64,000 bases of DNA from Sindora glabra (lineage: Eukaryota > Streptophyta > Magnoliopsida > Fabales > Fabaceae), in NCBI GenBank assembly GCA_020226215.1, contig CM035226.1, positions 90,482,895 to 90,546,894 of the forward strand. Reading direction: 5' to 3'. The position numbers were made by a program, and so were the translations under genes. Positions 12,201-22,962 of the stretch are shown here, in pieces (the stretch's first letter is position 1; each line of letters starts with the position of its first letter). The notes beneath the pieces were generated by a model. The model was not told the DNA's origin. It saw nothing but the letters and a program-made list of their open reading frames with translations, and made no database searches.

Positions 12201-14416
12201 ACAGAAAAATATTGGTGCTTCTTGTGAGTTAATTTTTGCTCCTTTTTCCTTTTCAGGAAACAGAGCCTCAGCTACCATTCAACCATATCGCTTGCTCCAC
12301 CTTGACATTCATCCTGACACTGTTAATACAATTGAGGATGCACTTCACTTGTTTTCTGTACCAGAAACTCTTGAAGGATACCAACCATCTTTGTCTGGAA
12401 AGGTTTGTAATCCGTTTAGTTTTCTTGTATTATTGTAAGCACCATCTCATCTTTACCTATGATTGAAATGATTTTCTGGTCCCATTGTACAAAAGATTCG
12501 TGGTTTTGACAAATGGAGCAGCAGTTGATTTTGAAGTTCTATATTATTTCGTGAGGACTTCTGTCCTTTTCGTTTGTCTCTAATGAACTTATTCAACATC
12601 AATGGTTGACATCATGAGTTCCTAATATAATGAAAAATGGATTGGATGTGTCATGAGGAGGACATGAATTACTTCCCCCCCCCCCCCCCCCCTATTTTAA
12701 TCAACATTTCTATCTGCATTGTGCACATTTAGATTTTTAATTCTGCATAATATCTAAATATATGCATGTCTTTATGTGGCTGATAGAATTTGGACATGTA
12801 TGTATGTATTCGGTAATGCAAACCTCCAGATGAAGGCATGGAGGATAGCATTTAGACATGTATGTATGTATTCTGTAATGCTAACCTCCAGAAGAAGGCA
12901 TGGAGGTTAGCATTCCCCATATATTATGTGTATAGTTTGATGCTTGTAAATTGTGCTTCAAAATCATATTGCCTTCTCTTGTCTTCTTCTCCCTTAATAT
13001 TTCCTCCTATAATCATATATTATGTGTTATGGGGAGAACATGAATTACCTTTTTCCCTGTGTAAATCAACATTTCTATCTGCATTGTTCATATTTAGATT
13101 TTTAATTCTGCATAATATCTACATATATCCATGTCTTTATGTGGATGATAGCATCTGGACATGTATGTATGTATTTGGTGATGCTAACCTCCAAATGAAG
13201 GTGTGGACTTTAGCATTCCCCATATATCATGCATATGGTTTGATGCCTGTAAATTGTCCTTCAAAATCATATTGCCTTTTCTTGTGAAGATCTGGAAGTG
13301 TTGGCACTTTTAAATTAAAGATAAGTTCGCCTCTTGTAGTGGACAATAGTTATCTATTGTTTTGTTAGACAATAAGCTCACGATTCTGTTAATATATATT
13401 AATAATTTCAAATCGTTCTCAGGGTGCTGGTGTTGTGACTGCTCGGAAATCTTTTCAGATACTGTCACTTCCAAAGATAATGATATTGCACCTCAAGCGC
13501 TTTAGCTATGGAAGTCAGGGAAGCACTAAGTTGCGTAAGCCTGTGCACTTTCCCCTTGAGTTGGTGTTGGGTCGAGACCTGCTTGTATCACCAACTACTG
13601 AGGTGATGTGATGTTTCTCGCTTTCTCTAAATGTAATTCTTTTGTAGTGTAAACAATTCTGTTAGTAAACTTCAGGGATCTTGATGATTGATGATGGCAA
13701 CAATCCCTTTATTTTGCATGGTGCAATTTTATGTACATGTGACAAAGGGAATATCACTGCTTTTCAGTAGATGAATATCGGAAATTCTTTCTTGATTTAC
13801 TAATATGCATGTTCCCTGGATTATGCTCACCAAATTATTTATTTGTGCTGTAGTTATTTCCCTTGTAGTTATGTCCTCTAGTTTCAGAAGAAAATTTAAA
13901 TCGGATCTCTCTCATAATTCATGGCCTGCCCAAATAATGGAAAGTATATGTCACGTAATGGTTCTATTATTGCAAAACTCATCCAAATTAGCATCAAGGA
14001 TAGTGCATGTTCATATTTTCTCTCGTAGCACTTGATTCCATCATGTTTTTTGGAGAGAGAACATGCTGTTGCAATATGTGATTCTGATTTGGGATTCATT
14101 TTCGCCATATTATTAGCTCTATTATGATGCACAGAAGTTTCCAGAGAGGTTTTAGCTGGGTTTCTGGGTGTTTGTTTGGTATTTGAGATAAGAGCATGCT
14201 CACGGAGTTTTTATTTTATTTCTTCAGGGTCGAAAATTTGAACTTGTTGCTACAATAACTCACCATGGATGGGAGCCTTCAAAGGGGCATTACACTGCTG
14301 ATGCTCGATACCCTAATGGTCAGTGGCTACGATTTGATGATGCATCTGTATTCTCCATTAAAACAGAGAAGGTGTTGCATGATCAGGCATATGTCCTCTT
14401 CTACAAACAGATGTGA
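9267..14416 (+). CDS. UBP24: Ubiquitin carboxyl-terminal hydrolase, UBP24/USP10 type
   Basis: Cysteine protease that removes ubiquitin from proteins. Seven exons join in frame: 9267-9281, 9955-10629, 10805-10992, 11497-11744, 12257-12402, 13423-13602 and 14228-14416, giving 546 aa, close to Arabidopsis UBP24 (about 550 aa). All introns are GT-AG. The start is the ATG at 9267; the five-residue first exon (MSDSK) precedes MLLFGSFTEDE, as in family members. The Cys box GLINSGNLCFLNATVQALL puts the nucleophile at about C201. QEDAQEFL starts exon 4. The His box is HHGWEPSKGHYTADAR (about H505), followed by WLRFDD (Asp about 521-522). The Cys box has Leu where many USPs have Thr (GNTC), as I recall for plant UBP24. 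Residues 1-190 are low-complexity and probably disordered, with FGSF (9-12) and FGSL (41-44). Arabidopsis UBP24 is known to act in abscisic-acid responses. The assignment is strong; paralog identity is slightly less certain. Confidence 0.93.
12645..13290. repeat. Tandem duplication and poly-C tract in intron 5 of the UBP24-like gene
   Basis: Intron 5 (12403-13422) contains two related units, about 12645-12985 and 13030-13287. Both carry 'atcaacatttctatctgcat', 'tttaattctgcataatatct' and 'catattgccttctcttgt' (second copy 'ttttcttgt'). Within the first unit, a segment of about 65 bp around 'gacatgtatgtatgtattc' is itself duplicated (near 12793 and 12857). A run of 18 C residues lies at 12675-12692. 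The repeats are intronic and do not touch splice sites. Confidence 0.8.
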
Positions 14417-16765
14417 GCTCAAATATTTTCCATGGTTATCACGTACCCCTTGTAAAATTTGGTTGCTATCTGATAAATGGGTTTCACCCAGAACATGTTA
14501 AATGCGGTAAGAACTGGTGATGCTCAACATCCCTGCCTTAGGGTTTCGTTGGGGTCATTTCCACTCTAGGCTCAACTAGAGTAGTTGTTGTAAGTTATAA
14601 TATTCTTTTACTTGATATTTCATGGAGGATAATCTTTTTATTCTGAAGATATAAAGGTACACAATGCCACTGTAATCGAATTACAAGCAGTGCTATTCAT
14701 GGTGCTTTTTCTTGAGCTAAGTGGTGGAATTTTAATTTTATAAAGCTTATATCTTTTCTCCGCTATTTGCTTGTTTCAGATGATTTAGTGCTATGTTGGT
14801 CTTTCCTGCCTCTGATCAACGAGAGATTCCTAACTGTATTAAGTGTATTTTCAGCTATGTGCACTAAGTCGATGATAAAAGTACATATCATTTGAGAGAG
14901 AATTAGCTCATACGTAATAAGAGGTTATGTTATATTGGACTTTTCTGAGATTTGATCTAATTATACTTGGTATCATTTTTTAAAAATGTATATATTCGCT
15001 CCATGTAGAATATTTACTGTTATAAAATGCAATGGTAGTAAATTTTTAAAATACAATTCATTCTTTAATATTATCTCTGGTCATCATTTTTTATAATTTT
15101 AAATGCGAATGTATTTTTTTAAGAATAAATATGCATTTGCCCTTTTATTTATAATTTTGTTATAATATTTATGGTAAAAATATATGAAAATTGTTCCTTG
15201 ATCAAGATGATTGATATTAGAGAGGGAGGAATTGCAAGTGAAAAGTTAATGTCATGTATCATAACAATAGGATACTTAAGATGGGATGAAAGTATATAAT
15301 TTTAAGAAAACAAAGATTATTAAGTATAATTAGATGGATTCTCATAAAAAATATATGTAATTCAGCCTTCAAAAAAATAGTGCTTCCTTCTTGCGGTTGC
15401 CTAACGATCAAAACTAAGTGCATTTAGTGCCCTCCCGATCAAGAGACGAAGGGAGAAAGGTAAAGTCAGGCCATTTAGTGCATTCTTTCTTGTTTGGTAT
15501 AACTTATTTAATAATTAATTATTTCATCATTATACCAAAAAACCTCTTATGTGAAAGTAAAGTCAGGCCAATCACTTTTGTTATCAATATGAAAATATCA
15601 GTAATAAAATTTCTTCCTCATTTTCTTTATTGATCATAACTTATAAGCAGATTGATTGAGTGCCTACAATTTTTTTAAACTTCTAAAGGAAAATTTCCCG
15701 TTATTCAGAAAATTTATTTCATAGACTAACCTGAGGAAAAACAGAATAGTGAGCGTACTTCTTCTGAGTACCAAATTTTATGAGTAAATTATTCTACTAT
15801 TAAATAAGGTGAGAATTAATGTTAACAAATACTAGCAGTACGTCAAAAATATTTTATTTTTTATCCAATGATAAAAATACTCAATCTTCTATGAGGTTGA
15901 GTTCTCCATAAATATTTTTGACAAGAATTTCAAAATATTTTATCCTTTAATCTCTGTATGAATTGATTGACAATTTTTATAAATTGGTAATTCCTGTATT
16001 TCATTTTTTTTACACTTATAATTTCATTTTTACCAGTGTACATATGCCTTACTTTGTTACGTACTCCCAAGTTGTTGAAAAAATTAATGATATATTTTAT
16101 GTTGTCTCAGTTATTTAAAAGATCGTTATATAATTATTAGCTTTTCAACTTTTCTAAAAAAGGCGTGTGATCGAATATATTTTTAAATTTTTATTTTCAA
16201 AAAATATTCTAAAAATTATTTTAAAAAATATTTTTATTTTCAAAAACTATATTTCAAATTAAAAAAAAAAGGGGGATAAGTGAAGTAAATAAGAAAATAT
16301 TTCATTTAATTGCAAATTTGCCTTCAAGAACAAAAAAAAAGTTACAAAAATATATAAAATTTGTTCTTTTTTTATTTTTAAACTACATGTTTGGAATTAA
16401 ATTTTTTAAAAATAGATTAAAAAAAGTTATCAATTTTTCTTTGCTTTTATAAACATAAAAATAAATAAATATTTTTAAAAACCCTAAACAAGCAGACCCA
16501 ACCTATCCTAAATTTCAACTAATTTTCGGGTCACAATCCCCCCTTTTTTTATGTTCAATATATTTTTTTTGAAAATATAGTCAAATCATCCCTAGTATAA
16601 AGGATGTTCATTCTTAACATAAAATCCTTCTCCTGTATTTTTAATTAAGCTCAAAGACATCTCGCAGCATTTGTTTAATTCTTTCTCTTTCTTGATTTAT
16701 ATTCTTCCATGAGTACAATTTAGAACAATTAAATTTTTATCATTGTCAATCCACAATTTTAGTAA
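14417..16765. other. 3' flank of the UBP24-like gene and AT-rich spacer
   Basis: The 3' UTR of the protease gene should occupy the first few hundred bases; I cannot fix a poly(A) site. From about 14900 on there are no protein-like reading frames and no clear repeat structure. The retroelement remnant becomes recognisable at about 16766. Confidence 0.45.
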
Positions 16766-17642
16766 AACCAAGATATGACCATAACTAATTCTAAGTTATG
16801 TTGTTTGGGTTAATGAATGCTCCATGTGCATTTATGAACCTTGTGATCAGAGTGTTTAAATCGTTTTTTAATCAATTTGTAATGAATTTCATCGACGATA
16901 TTTGCTATATTCAATGAGTATGGAAAAGCACTTAAACATAGCCAGACTTTCAGAGAAAATAAATTAAATGTCAAATTGAGGAAATGTGAATGTTGGTTAG
17001 ACAGTGTATCCTTTTCAGGACACATTATATCTAATGATAGGGTCTTTTTTATAGATATTAAAAAAATAGGCAGTGACGAATTGGAGAAGTCCAACATTTG
17101 TATCTAAAATTTGGACCTTTTTGGGATTTGCATGCTATTACTAGTGCTTTGTTGAAGTTTTTTTATCCTCTGCAACACTATTATCTTGCCTAACTCGAAA
17201 AGCAATTAGATTTGAATGGATTGTTGAATGAGAGGAAATTTTTATAGAACTTAAGCAATATTTGATTTTTGCAGTAATTATTATCATTCTTATTGTCATT
17301 TAGGGTTTCACCTTTTTCTATCATGCTTCAAAGCATGGTTTAGGAAGTGTTTTAATGCAAGATGATCATGCGTCAGCGTATGCTTCTAGACAACTTAAAG
17401 CTTTTGAGTAGAATTATCCTATGCATGATTTGGAATTGGTTGCCATTGTGATTGCTTTTAAGATTTGGAAACTTTATCTATATGAAGTGTTGTGTGAGAT
17501 ATTTGCTTATCACAAAAGTCTACAATATCTTTTCACCCAAAAGGACGTAACTAATACACAAAGAAGATGGTTACAATATCTTTTCACCCAAAAGGACGTA
17601 ACTATTACACAAAGAAGATGGTTAGAAATTATTGAAAGAATT
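16766..17642 (+). pseudogene. Old Ty3/gypsy remnant, 5' part: reverse transcriptase and RNase H
   Basis: Translation with frameshifts gives a Ty3/gypsy reverse transcriptase segment: PRYDHN, then VMLFGLMNAPCAFMNLV (family consensus is MPFGLTNAP) and FIDDI, the catalytic Asp pair, at about 16890. A later segment reads SFSGHIISNDRV. RNase H-like sequence follows (DDHASAYASRQLKAFE, then HDLELVAIVIAFKIWKLYLYE). Several in-frame stops and frameshifts show that it is dead. No gag, protease or N-terminal reverse transcriptase is present, and no LTR was found. A 53-bp segment is duplicated in frame at the 3' end (17519-17624), repeating the motif QYLFTQKDVT-TQRRW. The remnant is cut at 17642 by a younger retrotransposon and resumes at 22963. 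Confidence 0.85.
17519..17624 (+). repeat. In-frame ~53-bp tandem duplication inside the RNase H remnant
   Basis: The block beginning 'tacaatatcttttcacccaa' and ending 'acacaaagaagatggtt' occurs twice head to tail with a single obvious difference (aatac versus attac). The near identity shows a recent event compared with the decay of the surrounding remnant. The exact unit length should be confirmed by alignment. Confidence 0.8.
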
Positions 17643-18050
17643 TGTTAGTAGACCCGCAATAAAAAAGCTCTATATTAGAAGAAATAGGAGGGAAAGGGAA
17701 TAACAAAATAACAAATAACATAATAACAAAATACTAGGATAGGAGGGAAAGAGAAAATAGAATAACAGAATACAAAATAACAAAGTAATAGAATTCTGTT
17801 AGGAAATAGAATGTTAGAAAACAGAATCAGAAAGCATTATAAAAATGGGGGGAATAGGGAGATGTAAGTAGGAAACAAATTTAGGGAAAGAGAGAAGGGG
17901 AGAGAACCAAGTCTCTCGAAATACTTGGAGTTGTAATAGCATTCCATAGCCCTTGATCAGTAAGCTCTGTTATTGATTAGGGACCTATTTCTTGGCAATA
18001 AAGACTCATTCTTTCTTCAGTTTTTCTATTATTTTTGAACTAGACTATCA
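17643..18050 (+). repeat. 5' LTR of the nested gypsy element
   Basis: This 408-bp terminal repeat begins TGTTAGTAGACCC and ends TTGAACTAGACTATCA. It has a TATAAAAA box at 17838-17845 and an AATAAA at 17997-18002, in the order expected for U3-R-U5 on the plus strand. Confidence 0.92.
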
Positions 18051-18053
18051 ACT

Positions 18054-18065
18054 AGTATCAGAGCT
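18054..18065 (+). other. Primer-binding site, initiator tRNA-Met type
   Basis: Three bases after the 5' LTR the sequence reads TAGTATCAGAGC, one base off the TGGTATCAGAGC motif complementary to the 3' end of initiator tRNA-Met. This is the usual primer for plant gypsy and copia elements. Confidence 0.75.
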
Positions 18066-18108
18066 CCCACGATCCTAGGAGCAAAAGATAGATTCTTGGA
18101 AGTTTTTC

Positions 18109-19154
18109 ATGGTCCGATCCAAGATGGAAGCTAGATTGGAGTCTCTAGAGAAGAAATATAAAGAGTGAAGGTGAAATCTTGCAGAAGAGCAAGAAGTGAG
18201 GGAAACAAGACAGGAATTGAGCGATGCTAGGTTGAAAAGAGTTGAGAAGCTGTTGGAAGCTTTAGTGAATCAATCAAACAAGGGACCAACTCCAGAGTCA
18301 TCAACAATGTCGGAGGAAGAAGGGAAAACAACCCAAAAAAAGAAATGGCAAAGAGGAGAATTAGAAGAACCATAAAAGATCAATGGAGGAAATTGGAAAT
18401 TCCATTATTTGCAGGAGAAGATGCCTATGAGTGGGTGAGCCACCTAGAAAGATATTTTTAGATTAAAGGGGTGAATGAGGTGGAAAGATTACAAGCTATC
18501 TTGGTAGCCATGGAAGATAAGGCTCTTAGCTGGTACTAGTGGTGGGAAGCCAGTTCTCCAAATCCCACATGGGAAGGATTCAAGATAGCTATAATCCAAC
18601 ATTTTCAGCCTTCTATGATGCAAAACCCTTATGAGATGTTACTAGGCTTGAAACAAACTAACACAATAGAGGAATTTAGAGAGAAATTTGAATTGTATGT
18701 ATGCCCTTTAAGAAGAACAAATCCAAAATACCTTAAAGGCATCTTCTTAAGTGGGGTGAGAAAGGAGGTTAAAATTGAGCTCAAATTACACCCAACAACA
18801 ACATTGGCTGACATGATGAATCTAGCTCAAATGATTGATGAAAAAAATCAAACACTAATCAGAGGAGGGATAGTGAGGCGATGCTATGATAAACTAAAAT
18901 TCAAAGGGTTCATACTAGCAAAAAAAGTTTCCTATGAAATAGGAAATATAGAAAACTCTCAAATATTATCCTCAGGTGGAAATAAAGTAGTTGACTCCAC
19001 CAGCAATAGTAGCAGGCCTACAGGGACAGCAAGAAGCAGGGTAGGAGGGTTTAAGAAACTAACAAATGCAGAGTTACAAGAAAAGATAAAAACAAGGTTA
19101 TGTTTCAGGTGTGATGAAAAATTTAGCTCGGAGCATGTATGCAAGAACAACTAG
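18109..19154 (+). pseudogene. gag (capsid/nucleocapsid) remnant of the nested element
   Basis: A Met-initiated frame (MVRSKMEARLESLEKKY) opens at 18109 and is soon broken by stops. A long intact part from 18615 to 19154 carries the retrotransposon gag signature LKQTNTIEEFREKFELY. It ends in a zinc knuckle, CFRCDEKFSSEHVC. The usual WYQWW motif upstream reads WY-stop-WW (about 18530-18545), consistent with a C-to-T change in a Gln codon. Gag forms the virus-like particle of the element. This copy cannot make a full product. Confidence 0.85.
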
Positions 19155-19299
19155 TATAAAATGATGCTTATAGAGGAATAACCTGAGATTGAAAAGGCAA
19201 AAAGGACAGAGGAAAAGGGATTCCTAGAGTAGCAAGAAGGTAATTATAAAGCCTTACAGCTCTCCCTGTTTTCAATAGTAGGCTTCATTTCAAAAAAGT

Positions 19300-19620
19300 C
19301 CTAGAAATTGTAGGGCATAGTGAAAGGAAAAAAGTAATTATTTTAATTGATTATGGAGCCTCTCATAACTTTATATCTAAAGAGTTGGTGGAAGAACTCC
19401 AACTACTTGCAGAGGAAACACACACTTATTCAGTGGAAGTAGGAGATGGATGTATAGTCCAGCGTGATTTCTACCTATTCAACCTAAGAGGTATTGATTT
19501 AGTTTTAGGCCTAAAGTGGTTAGTTGGACTAGGAGAAATAAGGGTTGACTTTGGCAAATTGCTACTAAAGGTTAGAGTAGGGGAAGGAATGCAAGTGGTA
19601 AAAAGGGATTCAGCACTATA
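19300..19620 (+). pseudogene. Retrotransposon aspartic protease domain
   Basis: The frame reads LIDYGASHNFISKELVEEL and continues to GIDLVLGLKWLVGLGEI. The first is the active-site region of plant gypsy proteases, where the usual form is IDSGATHNFIS; here Ser after the catalytic Asp is Tyr, so activity is doubtful. The GIDLVLGLKWL motif is the conserved second part of the fold. A stop at 19619-19621 separates it from reverse transcriptase. Confidence 0.8.
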
Positions 19621-19856
19621 AAAAACCCAAGTTTCTTTCAAGTCACTAGAAAAAGCCTTGAAGGATGATGGACAAGGTTTTTAGTTAGAGTATAAAGTGA
19701 TCACAGATGCTGTAATTGAGATAAAACCTGCCCCAACAGCAGTGGAGGCCATTCTAGATGAATTCAAAGATGTATTCCAAGAACCTTAAGGATTACCACA
19801 GAATCAGAAGCATGATCATACCATATACTTAAAGGGAGGAGCAACCATTCCTAACC

Positions 19857-21080
19857 TCTGACCTTACAAATATCCTCCCTATTAGAAATCTGAAATAGAA
19901 AGGTTAGTAAATGAGATGTTAAAAGTAGGCATTATTAAGCCCAGCACCAGCCCTTATTCTAGCCTAATCATATTAGTTAGAAAGAAAGATGGTGGATGGA
20001 GGTTTTGTATGGATTATAGAGCCTTAAACAAAATCACAGTGCCTGACAAATTCCCTATTCTAGTCATAGATGAACTGTTATATGAACTAGGAAGGGTCAC
20101 GATATTTTCTAAAATAGAGCTAAAATCTGGATACCACTAGATCTGTATGAGGGAAAGGGATATTGAAAAGACAACATTTCGTACTCATGAAGGACACTAC
20201 GGGTTCTTGGTAATGCCTTTTGGTTTGACCAATGCACCATCTACATTTCAGTCATTAATGAATGAAATACTGAAGCCTTACTTAAGAAAGTTTGCTTTAG
20301 TATTTTTTGATGACATCTTAGTTTATAGTCCAAATAAGGAAGTTCATTTGTCACACTTAAAGGCTGTTTTGCAAACACTTAGGGAACATACCCTGTTTAT
20401 TAACTAAAAAAAGTGTACGTTTGGCCAGGCTAGCTTGGAATACTTGGGGCACATTATTTTAGCAAAAGGAGTGGCAACTGATCCTAAGAAGATAGAAGCT
20501 ATGTGGTTATGGTTGGTTCCAAAAGATATCAAAGGGTTAAGGGGATTTTTGGGAATCACAGGGTATTATAGGCACTTTGTCAAAGATTATGAAAAAATTG
20601 CCAAACCACTGACTCAACTGTACTTAACTGTTAAAAAAAGATAACTTTAAATGAAAAGAAGAAGCACAAACAACATTTAACAAATTGAGGACAACAATGA
20701 CATTACTTTCAATATTAACAGTCCCAGACTTCTCTAAGCCATTTTTGGTAAAGACTGATGCTTCTAGCAATAGGTGCAGTTTTATTACAAGATGATAGAC
20801 CAGTAGCCTTCTTAAGCCAAGGATTATTTAATAAGGCTTAAAATAAATCTATCTACAAAAGAGAGTTAATGGCTTTAGTGATGGCAGTCCAAAAGTGGAG
20901 ACATTATTTGATGGGGGTGACATTTTATTATATGCACCGATTAACGAAGTCTGAAGTATTTTAATGAATAGAGTTTGCTAAGTGAGGAACACTTCAAATG
21001 GGCTTCCAAACTAATTGGGTTTGATTTTGAAATCTAATACAAACCAGGAAAGGACAATTCAGTAGTAGATGCCTTTTCTA
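19857..21080 (+). pseudogene. Reverse transcriptase and RNase H of the nested element
   Basis: Reverse transcriptase motifs appear in order: SEIERLVNEMLKVGIIKPS, VRKKDGGWRFCMDYRALN, VMPFGLTNAPSTFQSLMNE, and VFFDDILVYS with the catalytic Asp pair at about 20308-20313. They are followed by LEYLGHIILAKGV and LRGFLGITGYYRHFV. RNase H-like sequence (VKTDASS, then YKRELMALVMAVQKWRHYL) follows from about 20720. Stops interrupt the frame at 20138-20140, 20405 and 20641, and at least one frameshift lies in RNase H. The domain order and motifs identify a Ty3/gypsy element. Confidence 0.9.
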
Positions 21081-21085
21081 AAAAG

Positions 21086-22130
21086 ATGACCTTTGCAGCT
21101 ATAGCTGTACTAAAATGCCATGAATTGGAGAATTGGATAAAGGAAGTACGTAAGGATGAGAAGTTAAGTAATATCATTAGGGACTTGTTGATTGATTCTA
21201 ACTCTCATATTGGGTATCATTTTCAAGGGAATAGACTTTTTTTTAAAGGGAAATTGGTGCTGCCCAAGACCTCTCTTCATATTCCAACTCTTCTAGCAGA
21301 GTTTCATAACTCTCCAATAGGAGGCCATTCAGGTTTTTTCAGAACGTACAAAAGATTAGTAGCAGTGTTGTATTGGGAAAGAATGAAGCGCGATATTCAA
21401 CAGTTTGTAACTGTTTAGGATGTTTGCCAATGTAACAAATATGAAACCTTAGCACCTATTGGACTCCTACAACCTTTGCATATCCCACAACATATTTGGA
21501 CCAAGATTTCAATGGACTTCATTGGTGGATTGCCTAGAGCTAAAGGTAAAGACATTATAATGGTAGTAGTTGACAGGCTCACCAAATATGCCCATTTTTT
21601 GGCCCTTAGCCATCTTTTTGTAGTTAAGGATGTTGCCACAGTATTTTTGAAGGAAGTAGTACAGCTTCATAGGTTCCCTACATTAATTATTTCTGATAGA
21701 GATTAAATCTTTCTTAGCAAATTTTAGAGAGAACTATTTCGGTTGGTAGGGACACAATTAAAGTTTAGTTTAGCGTACCATCCCCAAATAGATAGCCAAA
21801 CATAGGTGGTTAATAGCTGTTTGGAAACGTATCTACAGTGTTTGACATGGACAAAGCTAAAATAATGGCCAGACTGGCTAAGTTGGGCAAAATTTTGGTT
21901 CAACACTAACTACAGCAGTATAACCAAAATGACTCCCTTCAAAGCTTTATATGGACGTGATCCCCCCATCCTTCTAAAACAAACTATTGTCTCTTTTACA
22001 GTGGAGGAAGTTAATAAACTAACTACTGATAGAGATAATATGCTAGCAGAACTAAGGGCTAATCTTCTCAAGGCCCAAGATCGGATGAGAGCCCAAGCTA
22101 ATCAGCATCATAGAGAGGTAGAATTCTAAG
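21086..22130 (+). pseudogene. Integrase of the nested element, catalytic Glu codon lost
   Basis: The zinc-binding HHCC region is visible (FHNSPIGGHSGFFRTYKR, then DVCQCNKY). The catalytic core follows: SMDFIGGLPRAKGKD with the first Asp, and LIISDRD with the second. The third acidic residue normally lies in a T-E-V-V-N context; here the codon before VVNS is TAG (21803-21805). Further stops occur at 21416, 21706 and 21727. A later segment, TPFKALYGRDPPILLK, is the conserved C-terminal part of gypsy integrases. The protein is inactive as encoded. Confidence 0.88.
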
Positions 22131-22389
22131 TTAGAGACTGGGTTTATCTCAAACTGCAGCCTTACCATCTTAAATCCTTAGCTAAGCACCCCAATGAAAA
22201 GCTCCAACCATGGTTTTATGGTTCCTTTCAAGTGATGGATCAAAATGGCTAGGTTGCTTATCACTTACAACTTCCAGAAGACAGCCTTATACATCCTGTC
22301 TTCCATGTATCTCTTTTAAAGAAGGCCTTACTCAAACTAGTCCTCAACCTTTACCCTCTATGCTATCAGATAAATGGGAAGTCATACTA

Positions 22390-22556
22390 GAATAGTTGTT
22401 AAACACTCGTGAGGGATCTAATGGAGAGTTGGAAGTCCTCATAAAGTGGCTTAACTTACCAAAGTGTGACAATAGCTGGGAATCCACAGCCACCATCCAA
22501 GACACTTTTCTTGATTTTCACCTTAAGGATAAGGTGGCACTTTTGGGGGGGAGTAT
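22390..22556 (+). pseudogene. Chromodomain-like tail and polypurine tract
   Basis: The C-terminal frame contains ELEVLIKWLNLPKCDNSWE, matching the chromodomain-like module of plant chromoviruses (consensus of the form VLVKWKGLP-EEATWE). Such tails guide integration into particular chromatin. The run TTTTGGGGGGGAGTAT immediately before the 3' LTR is the likely polypurine tract for plus-strand priming. Confidence 0.75.
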
Positions 22557-22962
22557 TGTTAGTAGACCCCTAATAAGAAAAGGTCTATGTTAGAAGAAAT
22601 AGGAGGAAAAGGAAATAACAAAATAACAAATAATAGAATAACAAAATACTAGGATAGGAGGGAAAGGGAAAACAAAATAATAGAATACAAAATAACAAAA
22701 TAATAGAATTATGTTAGGAAATAAAATGTTAGAAAACAAAATCAAAAAGCATTATAAAAAAGGGGCAATAAGGAGATGTAAGCAGGAAACCAATTTAGGG
22801 AAAGAGAGAAGGGGAGAGAACTAGGTCTCTCAAAATACCTGAAGTTGTAATAACATTCCATAACCCTTGATCAGTAAGCTTTATTATTGATCAGGGACCT
22901 ATTTATTGGTAATAAAGATTCATTCTTTCTTATTTTTCTACTATTTCTGAACTAGACTATCA
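22557..22962 (+). repeat. 3' LTR of the nested gypsy element
   Basis: This 406-bp copy of the 5' LTR has the same TGTTAG start and ACTATCA end. It differs from the 5' copy by scattered substitutions, mostly transitions, and small indels. The adjoining GAATC is the downstream target-site copy. Confidence 0.92.

Larger units (their letters stand above)
17643..22962 (+). mobile_element. Nested Ty3/gypsy chromovirus-like LTR retrotransposon (about 5.3 kb)
   Basis: Two direct LTRs (17643-18050 and 22557-22962) begin TGTTAG and end ACTATCA. They flank gag, protease, reverse transcriptase, RNase H, integrase and a chromodomain-like C terminus in the usual gypsy order. The primer-binding site follows the 5' LTR and a purine-rich tract precedes the 3' LTR. 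Flanks are GAATT and GAATC, a 5-bp target duplication with one mismatch. By eye the LTRs differ at roughly one position in ten, so insertion is old. Multiple stops and frameshifts interrupt gag-pol, so the copy is non-autonomous. The insertion splits an older gypsy remnant. Confidence 0.93.

Noticed and set aside
17643..22962. Possibility that the nested gypsy copy is still autonomous
   Set aside because: Stops and frameshifts occur in gag, reverse transcriptase, RNase H and integrase, and the LTRs have diverged considerably.
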